In this document: in pieces, positions 44,860 to 53,924 of the stretch
How the letters are laid out: each line of letters opens with the position of its first letter
Numbering within the stretch: the stretch's first letter is position 1
DNA from: Chroococcidiopsis sp. CCMEE 29
GTDB taxonomy: Bacteria; Cyanobacteriota; Cyanobacteriia; Cyanobacteriales; Chroococcidiopsidaceae
Assembly (NCBI RefSeq): GCF_023558375.1
Contig: NZ_CP083761.1
Location: 5,101,001 to 5,165,000, forward strand
Length of the DNA stretch: 64,000 bases
Reading direction: 5' to 3'
Translations under genes and position numbers: made by a program
The notes under the pieces: model-generated
Seen by the model: the letters and a program-made list of their open reading frames with translations, nothing else
Database searches by the model: none
What the model was told of the DNA's origin: nothing

Positions 44860-46110
44860 ATGCAAGCACTATCTTTTTATGCGGATACCGCCGACGAAAA
44901 CGAAATGTCATCCCACCAAAGCTTTCAGTCAGATTACAGTCCTGATGAGGCTGAGCTGGCGGTGAATGATCTGCTTGCTCTGGAGATTGAGTCTAGCGAC
45001 TCAGCCACTCAGCAAAGCGTCACTCGTCGCACCACCGATTTAGTCCGCATGTATCTTCAAGAAATTGGTCGGGTTGACCTATTAGAGCGAGATGAAGAAA
45101 TTTCAGAAGCCCAAAAAGTTCAGCGCTACCTACGGTTGCGATCGCAGTGTTCCAAGGCAGCTCTAGGCGAAGATGAATTGATTAAAAATTATATCAACTT
45201 GATTGAAGTCCAGGAGCGCCTGACTTCTGTACTAGGACATCGTCCTTCTCTAGAACGTTGGGCTGATAACGCTGGTATAACCATGTCAGAACTTAAGCCC
45301 AGCTTATCAAAGGGCAAACGACGCTGGGCTGAGATTGCAGGTTTGACTCTGGAGGAACTGGAGCAAATTCAGAGCGAAGGCATCCGAGCCAAAGAACACA
45401 TGATTAAGGCAAATCTCCGCCTAGTCGTGTCAGTTGCAAAAAAATATCAAAATCGTGGTTTAGAATTGTTGGATTTAGTGCAAGAAGGAACGCTAGGCTT
45501 GGAGCGGGCAGTTGAAAAGTTTGACCCAACCAAGGGTTACCGATTCAGCACCTACGCCTACTGGTGGATTCGTCAGGGAATTACACGCGCGATCGCTACT
45601 CAAAGCCGCACAATCCGTCTACCAGTTCATATTACGGAAAAGCTGAACAAAATTAAGAAAGCTCAGCGCAAGATTGCTCAAGAAAAAGGTCGTACTCCTA
45701 CGATTGACGATATCGCTGTGGAGTTAGAAATGACACCCTCCCAAGTACGGGAAGTCTTGTTACGGGTACCTCGCTCTGTCTCCTTAGAAACAAAAGTAGG
45801 TAAAGAGAAAGACACAGAGTTAGGAGAATTACTTGAAACTGATGGTATATCCCCGGAGGAGGTGTTGATGCGTGAAGCCTTGCACCGGGACTTGCAAAAC
45901 CTGTTGACAGATTTAACCGACCGGGAGCGTGATGTAATCCTGATGCGATTTGGTTTGGGAGACGGGCACTCTTACTCTTTAGCAGAAATTGGGCGAGCTT
46001 TGGATCTATCACGAGAACGGGTGCGTCAAATTGAATCCAAGGCGCTCCAAAAGTTACGGCAACCAAAGCGTCGCAACCAAGTAAAGGACTATCTAGAGTC
46101 GATGAGCTAG
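44860..46110 (+). CDS. sigC: Group 2 RNA polymerase sigma factor, SigC type
   Basis: From the ATG at 44860 the product is 416 residues and begins MQALSFYADTADENE, which fits cyanobacterial SigC from memory. Region 1.2 is RTTDLVRMYLQEIGRVDLLE. Region 2 has LRLVVSVAKKYQNRGLELLD and YRFSTYAYWWIRQGITRAIA, region 3 KLNKIKKAQRKIAQEKGRTP, and region 4.2 YSLAEIGRALDLSRERVRQI. The long acidic N-terminal region 1.1 of SigA is missing, so this is a non-essential group 2 factor, known for roles in stress and carbon or nitrogen status. Confidence 0.88.
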   Translation: MQALSFYADTADENEMSSHQSFQSDYSPDEAELAVNDLLALEIESSDSATQQSVTRRTTDLVRMYLQEIGRVDLLERDEEISEAQKVQRYLRLRSQCSKAALGEDELIKNYINLIEVQERLTSVLGHRPSLERWADNAGITMSELKPSLSKGKRRWAEIAGLTLEELEQIQSEGIRAKEHMIKANLRLVVSVAKKYQNRGLELLDLVQEGTLGLERAVEKFDPTKGYRFSTYAYWWIRQGITRAIATQSRTIRLPVHITEKLNKIKKAQRKIAQEKGRTPTIDDIAVELEMTPSQVREVLLRVPRSVSLETKVGKEKDTELGELLETDGISPEEVLMREALHRDLQNLLTDLTDRERDVILMRFGLGDGHSYSLAEIGRALDLSRERVRQIESKALQKLRQPKRRNQVKDYLESMS

Positions 46111-46136
46111 TTTACTAAGAGAGGCGAGTAGTTTTA

Positions 46137-46179
46137 AGTTCTAAGTTTTGAATTAAACAAGCCTCTATAACTTAGAACT
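46137..46179 (+). terminator. Inverted repeat after sigC
   Basis: Arms AGTTCTAAGTT and AACTTAGAACT (11 of 11) begin 27 bases after the stop codon, with a 21-base loop. AAACTCA-type heptamers follow. It could terminate sigC. Confidence 0.45.
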
Positions 46180-46330
46180 CAAAACTCAAACTTCAAAATT
46201 ACTTCCAGCTTCCCCTACTCTGTTGGCTACTTTATAGTTAGCAATGATTCTCAACAAATTCGGCTTGTTGACAATTGGGTGAATAATTGATTATACTTAT
46301 CAATTATTAAGCTTTCTTGAAAAGGTCGTT

Positions 46331-46786
46331 ATGTCTGTTTACACAGCTACCTCACTCAAGGCGGAACTCAATGACCGCGGCTGGCGTTTAACTCCCCAGC
46401 GAGAGACTATTTTACATGTTTTTCAAGAATTGCCCAAAGGGGAACATCTAAGTGCCGAGGATCTCTACCATCAACTAGAAAGTCAAGGAGCAGGAATCAG
46501 CCTGTCCACCATTTACCGAACTTTGAAGTTGATGGCTCGGATGGGTATTCTGCGGGAACTGGAACTAGGAGAGGGGCACAAACATTACGAGATAAATCAG
46601 CCCTACCCGTATCACCATCACCACTTAATCTGTGTGCGGTGCAATAAAACAATTGAATTTAAAAATGATTCAATTTTAAAAACTGGGACAAAAACAGCTG
46701 ACAAAGAAGGGTATCACCTGCTGGACTGCCAGTTAACAATTCACGCAATTTGTCCTACCTGCCAGCGAGCATTAATGCCTCTCTAG
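46331..46786 (+). CDS. furA: Ferric uptake regulator (FurA)
   Basis: The 151-residue protein has the Fur winged helix (RGWRLTPQRETILHVFQEL, then SLSTIYRTLKLMARMGIL) and the metal-binding HHHH plus CVRC and CPTC pairs (YPYHHHHLICVRCNK, AICPTCQRA). Length and the MSVYTATSLKAELN start match cyanobacterial FurA rather than Zur or PerR, by memory. It represses iron-uptake genes when Fe2+ is available. An AT-rich upstream segment with ATGATTCTCA near 46243 could hold a Fur box, but no full match is visible. Confidence 0.9.
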   Translation: MSVYTATSLKAELNDRGWRLTPQRETILHVFQELPKGEHLSAEDLYHQLESQGAGISLSTIYRTLKLMARMGILRELELGEGHKHYEINQPYPYHHHHLICVRCNKTIEFKNDSILKTGTKTADKEGYHLLDCQLTIHAICPTCQRALMPL

Positions 46787-46843
46787 CCAGTTGGGGAATG
46801 TTGCTGATAGCTGGGCAGCTAACAATTTTGGGCGGTAATTCCA

Positions 46844-47323
46844 CTATTCCTGAACTCTCTCAATATTACCTGCTTTAACCCAACCTTCTTGTTCGCCATC
46901 TTCTAAGCGAACTCGTTGCCATTTCTTATCAGCACTTTCTTCCAGCACGACAATTCGTTGATCGTTTTCCAACCCTCCAGTCTGTTCAGCCTCTAGATTT
47001 GGTTCTGCACGCAGTATCAAGCCTTGGGGCCAGGTAACTCTTGCTACATATTCTCCGGATCCTAGCGGATTAGCTGAGGATGATTCATCTGAGGCTGGTT
47101 TAGCAGCAGATTGAGCAGCGGGTGATGGTGTGGGTTGAGTTGGCTTTGTAGCAGGCGGAGTTTGGGCTTTAGCTGGGACTGTTTCATTTGCAAATACCGG
47201 TTTGGGAGGAGGCGTCGTGACTTTGTACATAAAGTACAGAGCTAGCACGGCACTACCACCAATCAAAATGGCGATCGCTAAGATAATTCCGAGCAAAAAC
47301 TTTCCTATTCCAGACCAAGTCAT
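46844..47323 (-). CDS. Membrane-anchored SH3-domain protein
   Basis: The 159-residue protein has one N-terminal span (FLLGIILAIAILIGGSAVLAL), a Pro/Ala/Thr-rich linker (about 40-85) and a C-terminal bacterial SH3 domain (about 95-158, LILRAEPNLEAEQTGG...GWVKAGNIERV). SH3 domains of this sort often bind cell-wall peptides, so a periplasmic position is likely. It lies between furA and ycf46 in opposite orientation to furA. Role unknown. Confidence 0.78.
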   Translation of the reverse strand: MTWSGIGKFLLGIILAIAILIGGSAVLALYFMYKVTTPPPKPVFANETVPAKAQTPPATKPTQPTPSPAAQSAAKPASDESSSANPLGSGEYVARVTWPQGLILRAEPNLEAEQTGGLENDQRIVVLEESADKKWQRVRLEDGEQEGWVKAGNIERVQE

Positions 47324-47430
47324 GATTACAACCTTATCACAGCCAATAGTTATTTCAATACAGTTGCCGGACTGACAGAAGGAAAGTTAAGTTCCTCGTA
47401 AGCTTTGCTCTTTCTCTCCCGCTTCATCGT

Positions 47431-48945
47431 TTATTGAAGTTGGCGTTGAATGCGACAGCTTAGACTGCTATGTTTCGATGCGAGGCGGGCTTTGCCAGCA
47501 GCAGCCCAATCTTGGAGAAACTGAATTTGCTCTTGAGCCGTTCGCGCTAGGGGAATGATTTGGCTAGCAGCTTCTAAAACGTCGTCTGTGGTGAAGTCTC
47601 GATTTTGGCTAAATCCGATGTGCATTGCTTCGATCAGAGTCTGCTCAATTTCTGCCCCGGAAAAATCAGGCGTTTCATAAGCCAACCGCTCAAGGTCATA
47701 GCTTTTCAAATTGTGCGGTCGCAGCCGGGATAAATGGACAGTAAAAATTGCTTGCCGTTCTTCTTGAGTGGGTAATCCAACAAAGAAGATTTCGTCAAAC
47801 CTGCCTTTACGGAGCATTTCCGGCGGTAGAGATTGAATATCGTTAGCGGTGGCAACGACAAACACGGGCGAGGTTTTTTCAGCTAACCAGGTGATGAAGG
47901 TGCCAAAGACACGGCTAGTGGTGCCAGCATCGCCTTTGCCGCCCAGTCCAGAAAAGGCTTTATCTATCTCATCAATCCACAGAATACAGGGAGCTAGGGC
48001 TTCTGCTACCTGAATCATTTGCCTAGTACGAGATTCAGATTCACCTACTAAGCCACCAAATAACCGCCCGACATCCAGACGTAGTAGAGGTAGGTGCCAA
48101 TGATGGGCGATCGCTTTTGCCGTTAAAGATTTTCCAGTCCCCTGAATCCCCACTAACATCAACCCCCGCGGATGGGGCAAACCGTATTGCCGTGCCCGTT
48201 CAGTGAAAGCGCCACCGCGCCGCAGCAACCAGTCTTTGAGGTTATCTAGACCACCAATGTCTGAGATTTTTTCAGTGGCGGGATAGAAGTCTAGAATTTG
48301 CGTTTGGCGGATAGTCTGACGCTTTTCTTCTAGAACCAGTTCTACATCCTCCGGTTGTAACTCACCATGACTAGCGATCGCCCTTGCTAAAACCCGGCGA
48401 ATCCGCTCCATTGAAAGACCTTGACAGGACCGCACCAATTCATCAAGGACTTTTACCCCCAATGATTGTCCCGTAGCTGCTAGCAGGCGTTCCACCTCAA
48501 TTTTAATCTCAGGTGCAGCTGGTAACGGAAACTCCAAAACTGTCAGAACTTCGCTTAAGTCTTCAGTAGTGGTAATTCGAGGTGACAGTACTACTACATT
48601 TTTAGGCTGAGACTTAAGTAGCCGCGCTAAATTGCGGAGTTTGCGAGAAACCGAAACATCCTCCAAAAATCGATGGAAGTCCCGCAGAATAAAAACAGCG
48701 GAGGCAGAGGATGGAAGTTTTTCTATCAATTCTAAAGCTTGTAATGGATTGCGGCGACCAAACCCTGCATCATTAGGGTTACCCTGGTAGCCATCAACAA
48801 AATCCCAGATATATACAGCGCGATTGCCCTGACGTTGAGCTTCTTCCCGAATCGCCGCTTCTACCCGCTCTTCCTCATAGGTCGGAATATAGATTAAGGG
48901 ATAGCGGGCCCGTAACAGCAGTGCAAATTCTTCACGGAAGCTCAT
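47431..48945 (-). CDS. ycf46: Ycf46-like AAA ATPase
   Basis: The 504-residue protein has the Ycf46 N-terminal region ([20 protein letters not shown]) and one AAA domain (about 225-460). Walker A is [17 protein letters not shown], Walker [17 protein letters not shown], and the arginine-finger region [13 protein letters not shown]. It is conserved in cyanobacteria and plastid genomes; it has been linked to photosynthetic carbon use, but its substrate is unknown. It is upstream of a heptamer tract. Confidence 0.92.
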   Translation of the reverse strand: MSFREEFALLLRARYPLIYIPTYEEERVEAAIREEAQRQGNRAVYIWDFVDGYQGNPNDAGFGRRNPLQALELIEKLPSSASAVFILRDFHRFLEDVSVSRKLRNLARLLKSQPKNVVVLSPRITTTEDLSEVLTVLEFPLPAAPEIKIEVERLLAATGQSLGVKVLDELVRSCQGLSMERIRRVLARAIASHGELQPEDVELVLEEKRQTIRQTQILDFYPATEKISDIGGLDNLKDWLLRRGGAFTERARQYGLPHPRGLMLVGIQGTGKSLTAKAIAHHWHLPLLRLDVGRLFGGLVGESESRTRQMIQVAEALAPCILWIDEIDKAFSGLGGKGDAGTTSRVFGTFITWLAEKTSPVFVVATANDIQSLPPEMLRKGRFDEIFFVGLPTQEERQAIFTVHLSRLRPHNLKSYDLERLAYETPDFSGAEIEQTLIEAMHIGFSQNRDFTTDDVLEAASQIIPLARTAQEQIQFLQDWAAAGKARLASKHSSLSCRIQRQLQ

Positions 48946-48949
48946 AGGT

Positions 48950-49020
48950 GGGGTCAGGGGTCAGGGGTCAGAGGTCAGGGGGAGCAGGGGAAGTGTTCCT
49001 AATCCAAAATCCAAAATTGG
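48950..49020. repeat. Heptamer tracts upstream of ycf46
   Basis: Four GGGGTCA units, then GGGGGAGCA units, then CCAAAAT units, filling the spacer between ycf46 and the YceD gene. Confidence 0.7.
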
Positions 49021-49038
49021 CTCGTCTCTCACCCCTTT

Positions 49039-49542
49039 TTAAGGTAATTGTTTTTTCAGTGCTTCTAGGGAAGACCAACGCTGGTCAACTGGCTGTTCTG
49101 AACTCACTTGGGTGCTTGTTTGGATACCTGTACAGAAGGCATCACACAACTGCCGCTGGGGAATTTCTAGGCACATTTGTTCGTATAGCCATTCGCTGGG
49201 ATAAAAATAGCCATTTGGCGGTAGTTTTTCTACTAAATCTTCCACCGCTAATTCTCGCTCTAGAGGTCCATCATCTGGTTGATCAGCTGCTGGATCTAAC
49301 CAAATGATTTCAGAAGTATCAACCGCTAAGCGATGATTGTACTGTTGCAAACACCGATGGCAGCTCAAAGTAACGATCGTTTCCGCTTTCGCTGAAACTT
49401 CCAGGTAATTCCCGTGATGTTTAACTTGGAGCTGACCGCGAACTGGAGTTAATGTCTCCAGACCAGGCAGAACTTCTTGAACTTGAATTAACTCGGTCTG
49501 TTCCGGCGCTTTGGTCAGCTGCGGAATGTAAATTGGCTCCAT
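49039..49542 (-). CDS. YceD-family protein (DUF177)
   Basis: The 167-residue protein has the YceD pattern: LEVSAKAETIVTLSCHRCLQQY near the middle, an acidic stretch, and CDAFCTGIQ near the end. These Cys pairs may bind zinc. The family is linked to 23S rRNA processing and lies near rpmF in many bacteria. Here it sits upstream of ycf46 and downstream of the KhpB gene on the same strand, without an obvious overlap. Confidence 0.8.
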   Translation of the reverse strand: MEPIYIPQLTKAPEQTELIQVQEVLPGLETLTPVRGQLQVKHHGNYLEVSAKAETIVTLSCHRCLQQYNHRLAVDTSEIIWLDPAADQPDDGPLERELAVEDLVEKLPPNGYFYPSEWLYEQMCLEIPQRQLCDAFCTGIQTSTQVSSEQPVDQRWSSLEALKKQLP

Positions 49543-49700
49543 AAAAATTGTGAGCTATTGTCTAGAAAACTGATATGTGTAACTAGCGCTGTCGCCGAGT
49601 TACATTTCCAGTCTAACTTTTAGCTATTAACCTAGCAGATTTTGGATTTAGACCTGATTAATCTAATAGCACTAGTTTGCTAGTAGCTAACAGCTGCCGC

Positions 49701-50228
49701 TCACTCTTGCAACTGCTGGCGCACGACTAGATGACGATGCGGCTCTTTACCTCGGCTAAAAGTTTCCAAATCCTTAAAGTCTTTCAAAAATGTATGGACG
49801 AGACGCCTCTCAGCTGAGGACAAGGATTTGATTTCAACTTCTTGACCATTAGAGCGCACTTGCTCAGCGGCAGACTCGGCGATCGCTCGAATTTCAGCTT
49901 GCCGACGGATGCGGTATCCATTCAATTCAACTGTGTAAGCGGCTTGCTGATCCTGTGGTTGATTCAAGTTTAGGATGGCATTAGCTAGATACTGAATTGC
50001 ATCTAGCGCTGTACCTTGGGGTCCAATTAAAACTTGGATTTGTTCTGGCTTCAGATTATTTTCATTAATCGTCAACCAGTAGCTATCAGGCTCAGGAAAA
50101 TCGCTGCCTTCTACATTTGTATACAGCTCAGCCTTAACATCAGTAGATACGGCCATTCGTTGTAGCAGTGTTTCTAGCCACTGCTGCCCCCGCTGCATTC
50201 GACTATCTGTCATGGTCAAAATAGTCAC
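49701..50228 (-). CDS. KhpB/Jag-like RNA-binding protein (KH and R3H domains)
   Basis: The 175-residue protein has a KH domain (about 45-115, with [20 protein letters not shown] as its GxxG-type loop) and a C-terminal R3H domain ([19 protein letters not shown] and [10 protein letters not shown]). The family binds RNA with KhpA and is often next to yidC. The first codon overlaps the yidC stop by 4 bases, so translation is coupled. It lacks the long N-terminal Jag domain of Firmicutes. Confidence 0.88.
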   Translation of the reverse strand: MTILTMTDSRMQRGQQWLETLLQRMAVSTDVKAELYTNVEGSDFPEPDSYWLTINENNLKPEQIQVLIGPQGTALDAIQYLANAILNLNQPQDQQAAYTVELNGYRIRRQAEIRAIAESAAEQVRSNGQEVEIKSLSSAERRLVHTFLKDFKDLETFSRGKEPHRHLVVRQQLQE

Positions 50229-51367
50229 GCTTTTTTCTTAGAACGTCCTGGCTCAAACGGCAGTACCTCGCGTCCCTCCTTTTCATTCTTTTTCTTTTCC
50301 TCAGCCTCTACGATTTTTTGTAGGTTTTCCGGTAGTGGTTCGCGGGAAACAACATACGTCTGGAGAACCTGAAAGATGTTAGCAATCAGCATATACATCA
50401 ACACTCCAGCTGGTAAGGGGAAGAACAAAAACATCCCCGAGAAAAGAATCGGGGTGATCTTGTTCACCGTCTCCTGCTGCGGGTTGGCAGCATTGGAGCC
50501 TTGCCCTGACAACAGCTGGCTTATGTAGGTGCTGAGTCCAAAGCCTATCACCATCGCCACGATATCCCAGTGAATCTTGCCGTCTTCGTCAAACGCGCCA
50601 ACTCTTCCCAAAGCGTCAATAAACAGAAATCCTTTATTAGAAGCTATTCCTGGGACTGTTGCCTGAATCGAAGCCTCTCCTGGTTGTAAGGCTTCTAAGT
50701 TCCCTTCTGCATCCAGTTGCACCCGCTCTTCACCTTTGACAATTTTCCATCTAGGCTGAAGGTTGGTTTCGGGGTGTTCTGCTACTAGCGCTTGGAACGG
50801 TTTGCCTTCTATGGTTTGAAATTCGATTCTGGTTTTTTCACCCACCGCTAACTTGTTGCCGCTAGGAAGAATCGCAGTAACGCGAGCATGAATCCCATCG
50901 GCAATGTAAAGGTTCTGAGGAGCAGTGGTAAATGCTTGAGGTTGAATCCGTTCAATTTGCTCCTGCGGAAGAATTTGCAGGTTGACTGTGTAATTTACAT
51001 CAGAAAAAGGTGACCCCCGCAGAGTGGCAAACAAGGCAAACAGTACTGGCATTTGTAACAGCACTGGCAAGCACCCAGCCAACGGGTTACCAAATTCTTT
51101 GTAAACAGAGCTCATTTCTTCCTGCAACTTAGCAGGATTATCTTTGTAGCGCTCTTGAAGTTCTTTAACCCGCTTTTGCATCACTGGTTGAGTTACCCGC
51201 GTGCGACGCATACTCCGAATCGAGCCAGCACTCAGAGGATAGAGTGTAAAGCGGATAACCAAGGTCAATGCTACGATCGCCAGACCATAGCTAGGCACGA
51301 TCCCATAGAAAAAATCTAGGATCGGCAGCATTACGTTGTTGGAGAGAAACCCAATACCAAAATCCAT
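50225..51367 (-). CDS. yidC: YidC/Oxa1 membrane-protein insertase
   Basis: From the ATG at 51367 the product is 380 residues and begins [20 protein letters not shown]. The conserved spans include [18 protein letters not shown], the Arg-rich segment [20 protein letters not shown], and the [15 protein letters not shown] and [24 protein letters not shown] helices. Between the second and third conserved spans lies an inserted soluble region of about 130 residues with a BIG2-like pattern ([20 protein letters not shown]), common in cyanobacterial YidC. It ends in a basic tail. It inserts proteins into the plasma and thylakoid membranes. Confidence 0.93.
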   Translation of the reverse strand: MDFGIGFLSNNVMLPILDFFYGIVPSYGLAIVALTLVIRFTLYPLSAGSIRSMRRTRVTQPVMQKRVKELQERYKDNPAKLQEEMSSVYKEFGNPLAGCLPVLLQMPVLFALFATLRGSPFSDVNYTVNLQILPQEQIERIQPQAFTTAPQNLYIADGIHARVTAILPSGNKLAVGEKTRIEFQTIEGKPFQALVAEHPETNLQPRWKIVKGEERVQLDAEGNLEALQPGEASIQATVPGIASNKGFLFIDALGRVGAFDEDGKIHWDIVAMVIGFGLSTYISQLLSGQGSNAANPQQETVNKITPILFSGMFLFFPLPAGVLMYMLIANIFQVLQTYVVSREPLPENLQKIVEAEEKKKNEKEGREVLPFEPGRSKKKA

Positions 51368-51608
51368 TGGTGTGAAGTCAACCTGAGATACTCTGAACTG
51401 TACACAAGTTTTGTGGGAAGCACAGCTACACCACAAACTCGCTTCTGAATCTAATCTATCTGATTACTATTTGTCTGCGTTTTAGTTATTACCAAGAGCA
51501 AGGGCGGTAATCTCTACACTTTTATCTTGCCATCCACACTCTAGTCACCCTGCCCCTAGGAAGTTTTTGATGGAGGCAACCACTTAAGCCATAAGCTCAT
51601 TAGTGATT

Positions 51609-52001
51609 TCAACGATCTTTAACAGCACTTGCTTGCGGATTTTTAGTAGTTACTTTCTCATTGATATAGGCAGAGATTTCACGAAACTTAGGCAATGCTC
51701 GGAGTTCCAAGCGACTGCCATCTCTAAGTGTTAGTACCATATCACCCCATAAGCCAATGCCACGGGGAACTTTAGCGACTTTGACAATTTCTGAGTAAAT
51801 CACGTCAGTGCGATCACGCCCCCTCCAACCTCCAGTGACGGAAATTCGCCGAGTGGTAATGCGGTAACGTAACCATAATGCCCGGACAATTGCTCCAATT
51901 GCTAACGGCAAGCCAATGATTGTTAGCCCAATCAGCAGATTTATGATTAAATCCCCAACATGGGGACCACCTTCATAGTAGACTTCCTCACGAATTCCCA
52001 T
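51609..52001 (-). CDS. PH-domain (bPH2) membrane protein
   Basis: The 130-residue protein has a hydrophobic span (LIINLLIGLTIIGLPLAIGA, about 18-40) followed by a bacterial PH-type domain (about 45-120, YRITTRRISVTGGWRGRDRT). Its start overlaps the 3' end of rnpA by 14 bases. It lies in the rpmH-rnpA-yidC cluster, where such a protein is usual in cyanobacteria. Function unknown. Confidence 0.8.
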   Translation of the reverse strand: MGIREEVYYEGGPHVGDLIINLLIGLTIIGLPLAIGAIVRALWLRYRITTRRISVTGGWRGRDRTDVIYSEIVKVAKVPRGIGLWGDMVLTLRDGSRLELRALPKFREISAYINEKVTTKNPQASAVKDR

Positions 52002-52404
52002 TGATTACCTCGGCTTCTGCCAACAACTGCTCTAATTCTTGCAGAAATTGCTGGTAATCGCACCCTTTTGCTGCCGATGGTTTAACTATAACTACCAGTC
52101 GCCATCCAGGAGATATCTGGGGCAACAAGCCACGAAAAGCACCTTTTAGCTGTCGCTTGATCCGGTTACGAATCACAGCTCGCTTGCTGACTTTTGTACT
52201 AATCGAGATCCCAATCCGGGTTGGGGTAGGATGCGTATTTACTGCCTTTTGGGTTATCTTCTCAACAGTATTCGGGGAATTTGAGTCCGATTTTGACCGT
52301 AAAGCTCTCAAAGTTAAGTGAGAACTGTGACGCCGAATTCCTTCCCGGAATACTGCCTGGAAATCATGTCTGCTTTGAAGCCGATTCGCTTTTGGCAGTG
52401 CCAC
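51988..52404 (-). CDS. rnpA: Ribonuclease P protein component
   Basis: The 138-residue protein has the RNR motif (KRAVIRNRIKRQLKGAFR) that binds RNase P RNA, and the N-terminal start NRLQSRHDFQAVFREG. A basic insert (about 33-60) makes it a bit longer than the E. coli protein. It assists 5' maturation of tRNA. It lies 36 bases after rpmH and overlaps the PH-domain gene. Confidence 0.93.
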   Translation of the reverse strand: MALPKANRLQSRHDFQAVFREGIRRHSSHLTLRALRSKSDSNSPNTVEKITQKAVNTHPTPTRIGISISTKVSKRAVIRNRIKRQLKGAFRGLLPQISPGWRLVVIVKPSAAKGCDYQQFLQELEQLLAEAEVINGNS

Positions 52405-52440
52405 AGACCCTTTATAGCAACTTCATCAACTTCCTTCCTG

Positions 52441-52575
52441 CTAAACAGCAAGACGATAACGTCCCTTTCTTCTGCGAGCCTTAATTACGTTTTCGCCATC
52501 TGGAGTACGCATCCGGGCGCGAAAACCAGAGGTTCTTTTTCTTTTACGGTTAGTACCTTCCAAGGTACGCTTCAT
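52441..52575 (-). CDS. rpmH: 50S ribosomal protein L34
   Basis: The 44-residue product is the L34 sequence, with the tell-tale basic pattern [18 protein letters not shown] and the end KGRYRLAV. It is a structural protein of the large ribosomal subunit. It is the first gene of the rpmH-rnpA-PH-yidC-khpB run, the arrangement expected in cyanobacteria. The usual dnaA is not present upstream here. Confidence 0.95.
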   Translation of the reverse strand: MKRTLEGTNRKRKRTSGFRARMRTPDGENVIKARRRKGRYRLAV

Positions 52576-52641
52576 AACTTGCTACTCCAGGCTTGTTTTT
52601 CTAGAAAAGTCACAATCTGCTATTTTAGCACTCAAATGTGA

Positions 52642-53154
52642 CTAACTGATGCTCAAAATCCAGGTGCCGAGGTAACGCAACAATGGCACATCGCCAGGAG
52701 AAAGAATCTGGGCATTGAAATAGTAAACTCCACCAAAGGTTGGGTTTTTCACGTTAGAAAACACCAACTCGACCGCGCTGCCTGCTGGAATTGGTTCTTG
52801 AGGATAAATTTCAATCAGGCGATTCTCTTTGTTCCAGACCACTTCTTGTAGCGGCACTCTTTTATTTTTGATCCGCACCTCAATGCTGTCAGTATCAAAC
52901 GAGCCTTTGTAATAGTCTGGATAGGAAATAGCAAACTGGGAAACCGCTAAGTTCAGCTTTTTCGCTGGAATTCTCAGTCGGTAACGATCCCAGTTGTTAG
53001 CCCTACCACCAAAATCCAACCGGAAGGGCAGTTGGTTTTCGCGCTTGACACCGCCAAATAGGGTGAATCCAGGTAAACTCTGTGCCGAACTGATAATTGG
53101 GAACCCAGTTAGCAAACAGCTGGTAATGGCTAAGGCAGAAAGTAAGCGTCGCAT
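52642..53154 (-). CDS. DUF2808 exported protein
   Basis: From the ATG at 53154 (ribosome site GAGGAG) the product is 170 residues. A signal peptide MRRLLSALAITSCLLTGFPI leads to a likely cut near SSAQS. The rest matches the cyanobacterial DUF2808 family (RDYRLRIPAKKLN-like start, IYPQEPIPAGSAVELVFSNV). A longer in-frame start exists but lacks a ribosome site. It is probably periplasmic or secreted. Its function is unknown, and it lies alone between rpmH and the pnt operon. Confidence 0.82.
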   Translation of the reverse strand: MRRLLSALAITSCLLTGFPIISSAQSLPGFTLFGGVKRENQLPFRLDFGGRANNWDRYRLRIPAKKLNLAVSQFAISYPDYYKGSFDTDSIEVRIKNKRVPLQEVVWNKENRLIEIYPQEPIPAGSAVELVFSNVKNPTFGGVYYFNAQILSPGDVPLLRYLGTWILSIS

Positions 53155-53284
53155 AAAGGCTCCTCTTGTGAACGACATAGATTCTGAATAACTGAACAAT
53201 TGGTAAGGACCGTTCTTCACCAAGCTTTACCAACTTATGACTTTATCAAAGCGGACGGCAAATTCCGAGAAAAAGTGCCAAGAA

Positions 53285-53422
53285 TAGGGGTCAGGGGTCA
53301 GGAGGTAGAGAGGGGCTTGGATTTTGAGTCGGAGATTAGAGAAAAGTGGTGCCTTCACACCGTTAAGTAACTGTCTAGCAATCTCTTTCTCTGACCTCTA
53401 ACCCCCGATCCCTGACCCCTCT
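53285..53422. repeat. Inverted heptamer tracts
   Basis: GGGGTCA units run forward near 53287-53305. Their reverse complements (CCCTGACCCC) occur near 53395-53421, so the region can fold back on itself. Confidence 0.6.
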
Positions 53423-53728
53423 GTTGCAAGGGCTGTTTCTGAATATGTTTGATTATGTATAAAGTTGTGGGTTTTGTGATAAAAATTGAGAAATTCAACT
53501 CCACGATCGCCAGCTAATTGAGCTACATTCATCAAGACGAAACTATAAAACTTGAATTATCAGATTTTTGGCATTTAGACTGGAGCTTAGACTTATATTA
53601 GACTCTACTTAGATGATTAAGTACGTGATTGCTATTGCACGATGTAATAAATGCATCCAGTACCGAAGGCACAAGCCGATAGAAACACTCATTTAGAGTT
53701 TGGGGAGCGAGATTAAGATGTGCAAATG

Positions 53729-53742
53729 GTAACGCTTTTTAC
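53729..53742 (+). promoter_or_regulatory. Possible NtcA-type site upstream of pntAA
   Basis: GTA-N8-TAC matches the NtcA consensus, 183 bases before the start codon. No clear TAN3T box follows at the expected distance, and such sites occur by chance. Confidence 0.2.
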
Positions 53743-53924
53743 AAGCTCCTGAATTTGTTGCATCGTCATTACTTAACTAAAAAATCATCCAACAAAGTTT
53801 GAGCTGGCGAGGATCGGGAATCGGTTAATTGCTTTGTGATAACTGACAGCTCAACGAATGTTCAATCATCTAAATGAAAAATTTAAGTTGCTGGTAGAGA
53901 ATAAGAGTTCCTTAAGGAGATTTC

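Larger units (their letters stand above)
53155..53924. other. 770-base divergent region before pntAA
   Basis: No gene is visible. It holds heptamer tracts (53285-53422) with an inverted arrangement and a GTA-N8-TAC motif at 53729-53742. The region from 53430 to 53700 shows nothing recognisable. Confidence 0.5.

Noticed and set aside
53729-53742. A firm NtcA promoter for pntAA
   Set aside because: Only the GTA-N8-TAC part matches; the expected -10 box is missing and the motif occurs by chance about every 4 kb, so it is kept only as a weak site.
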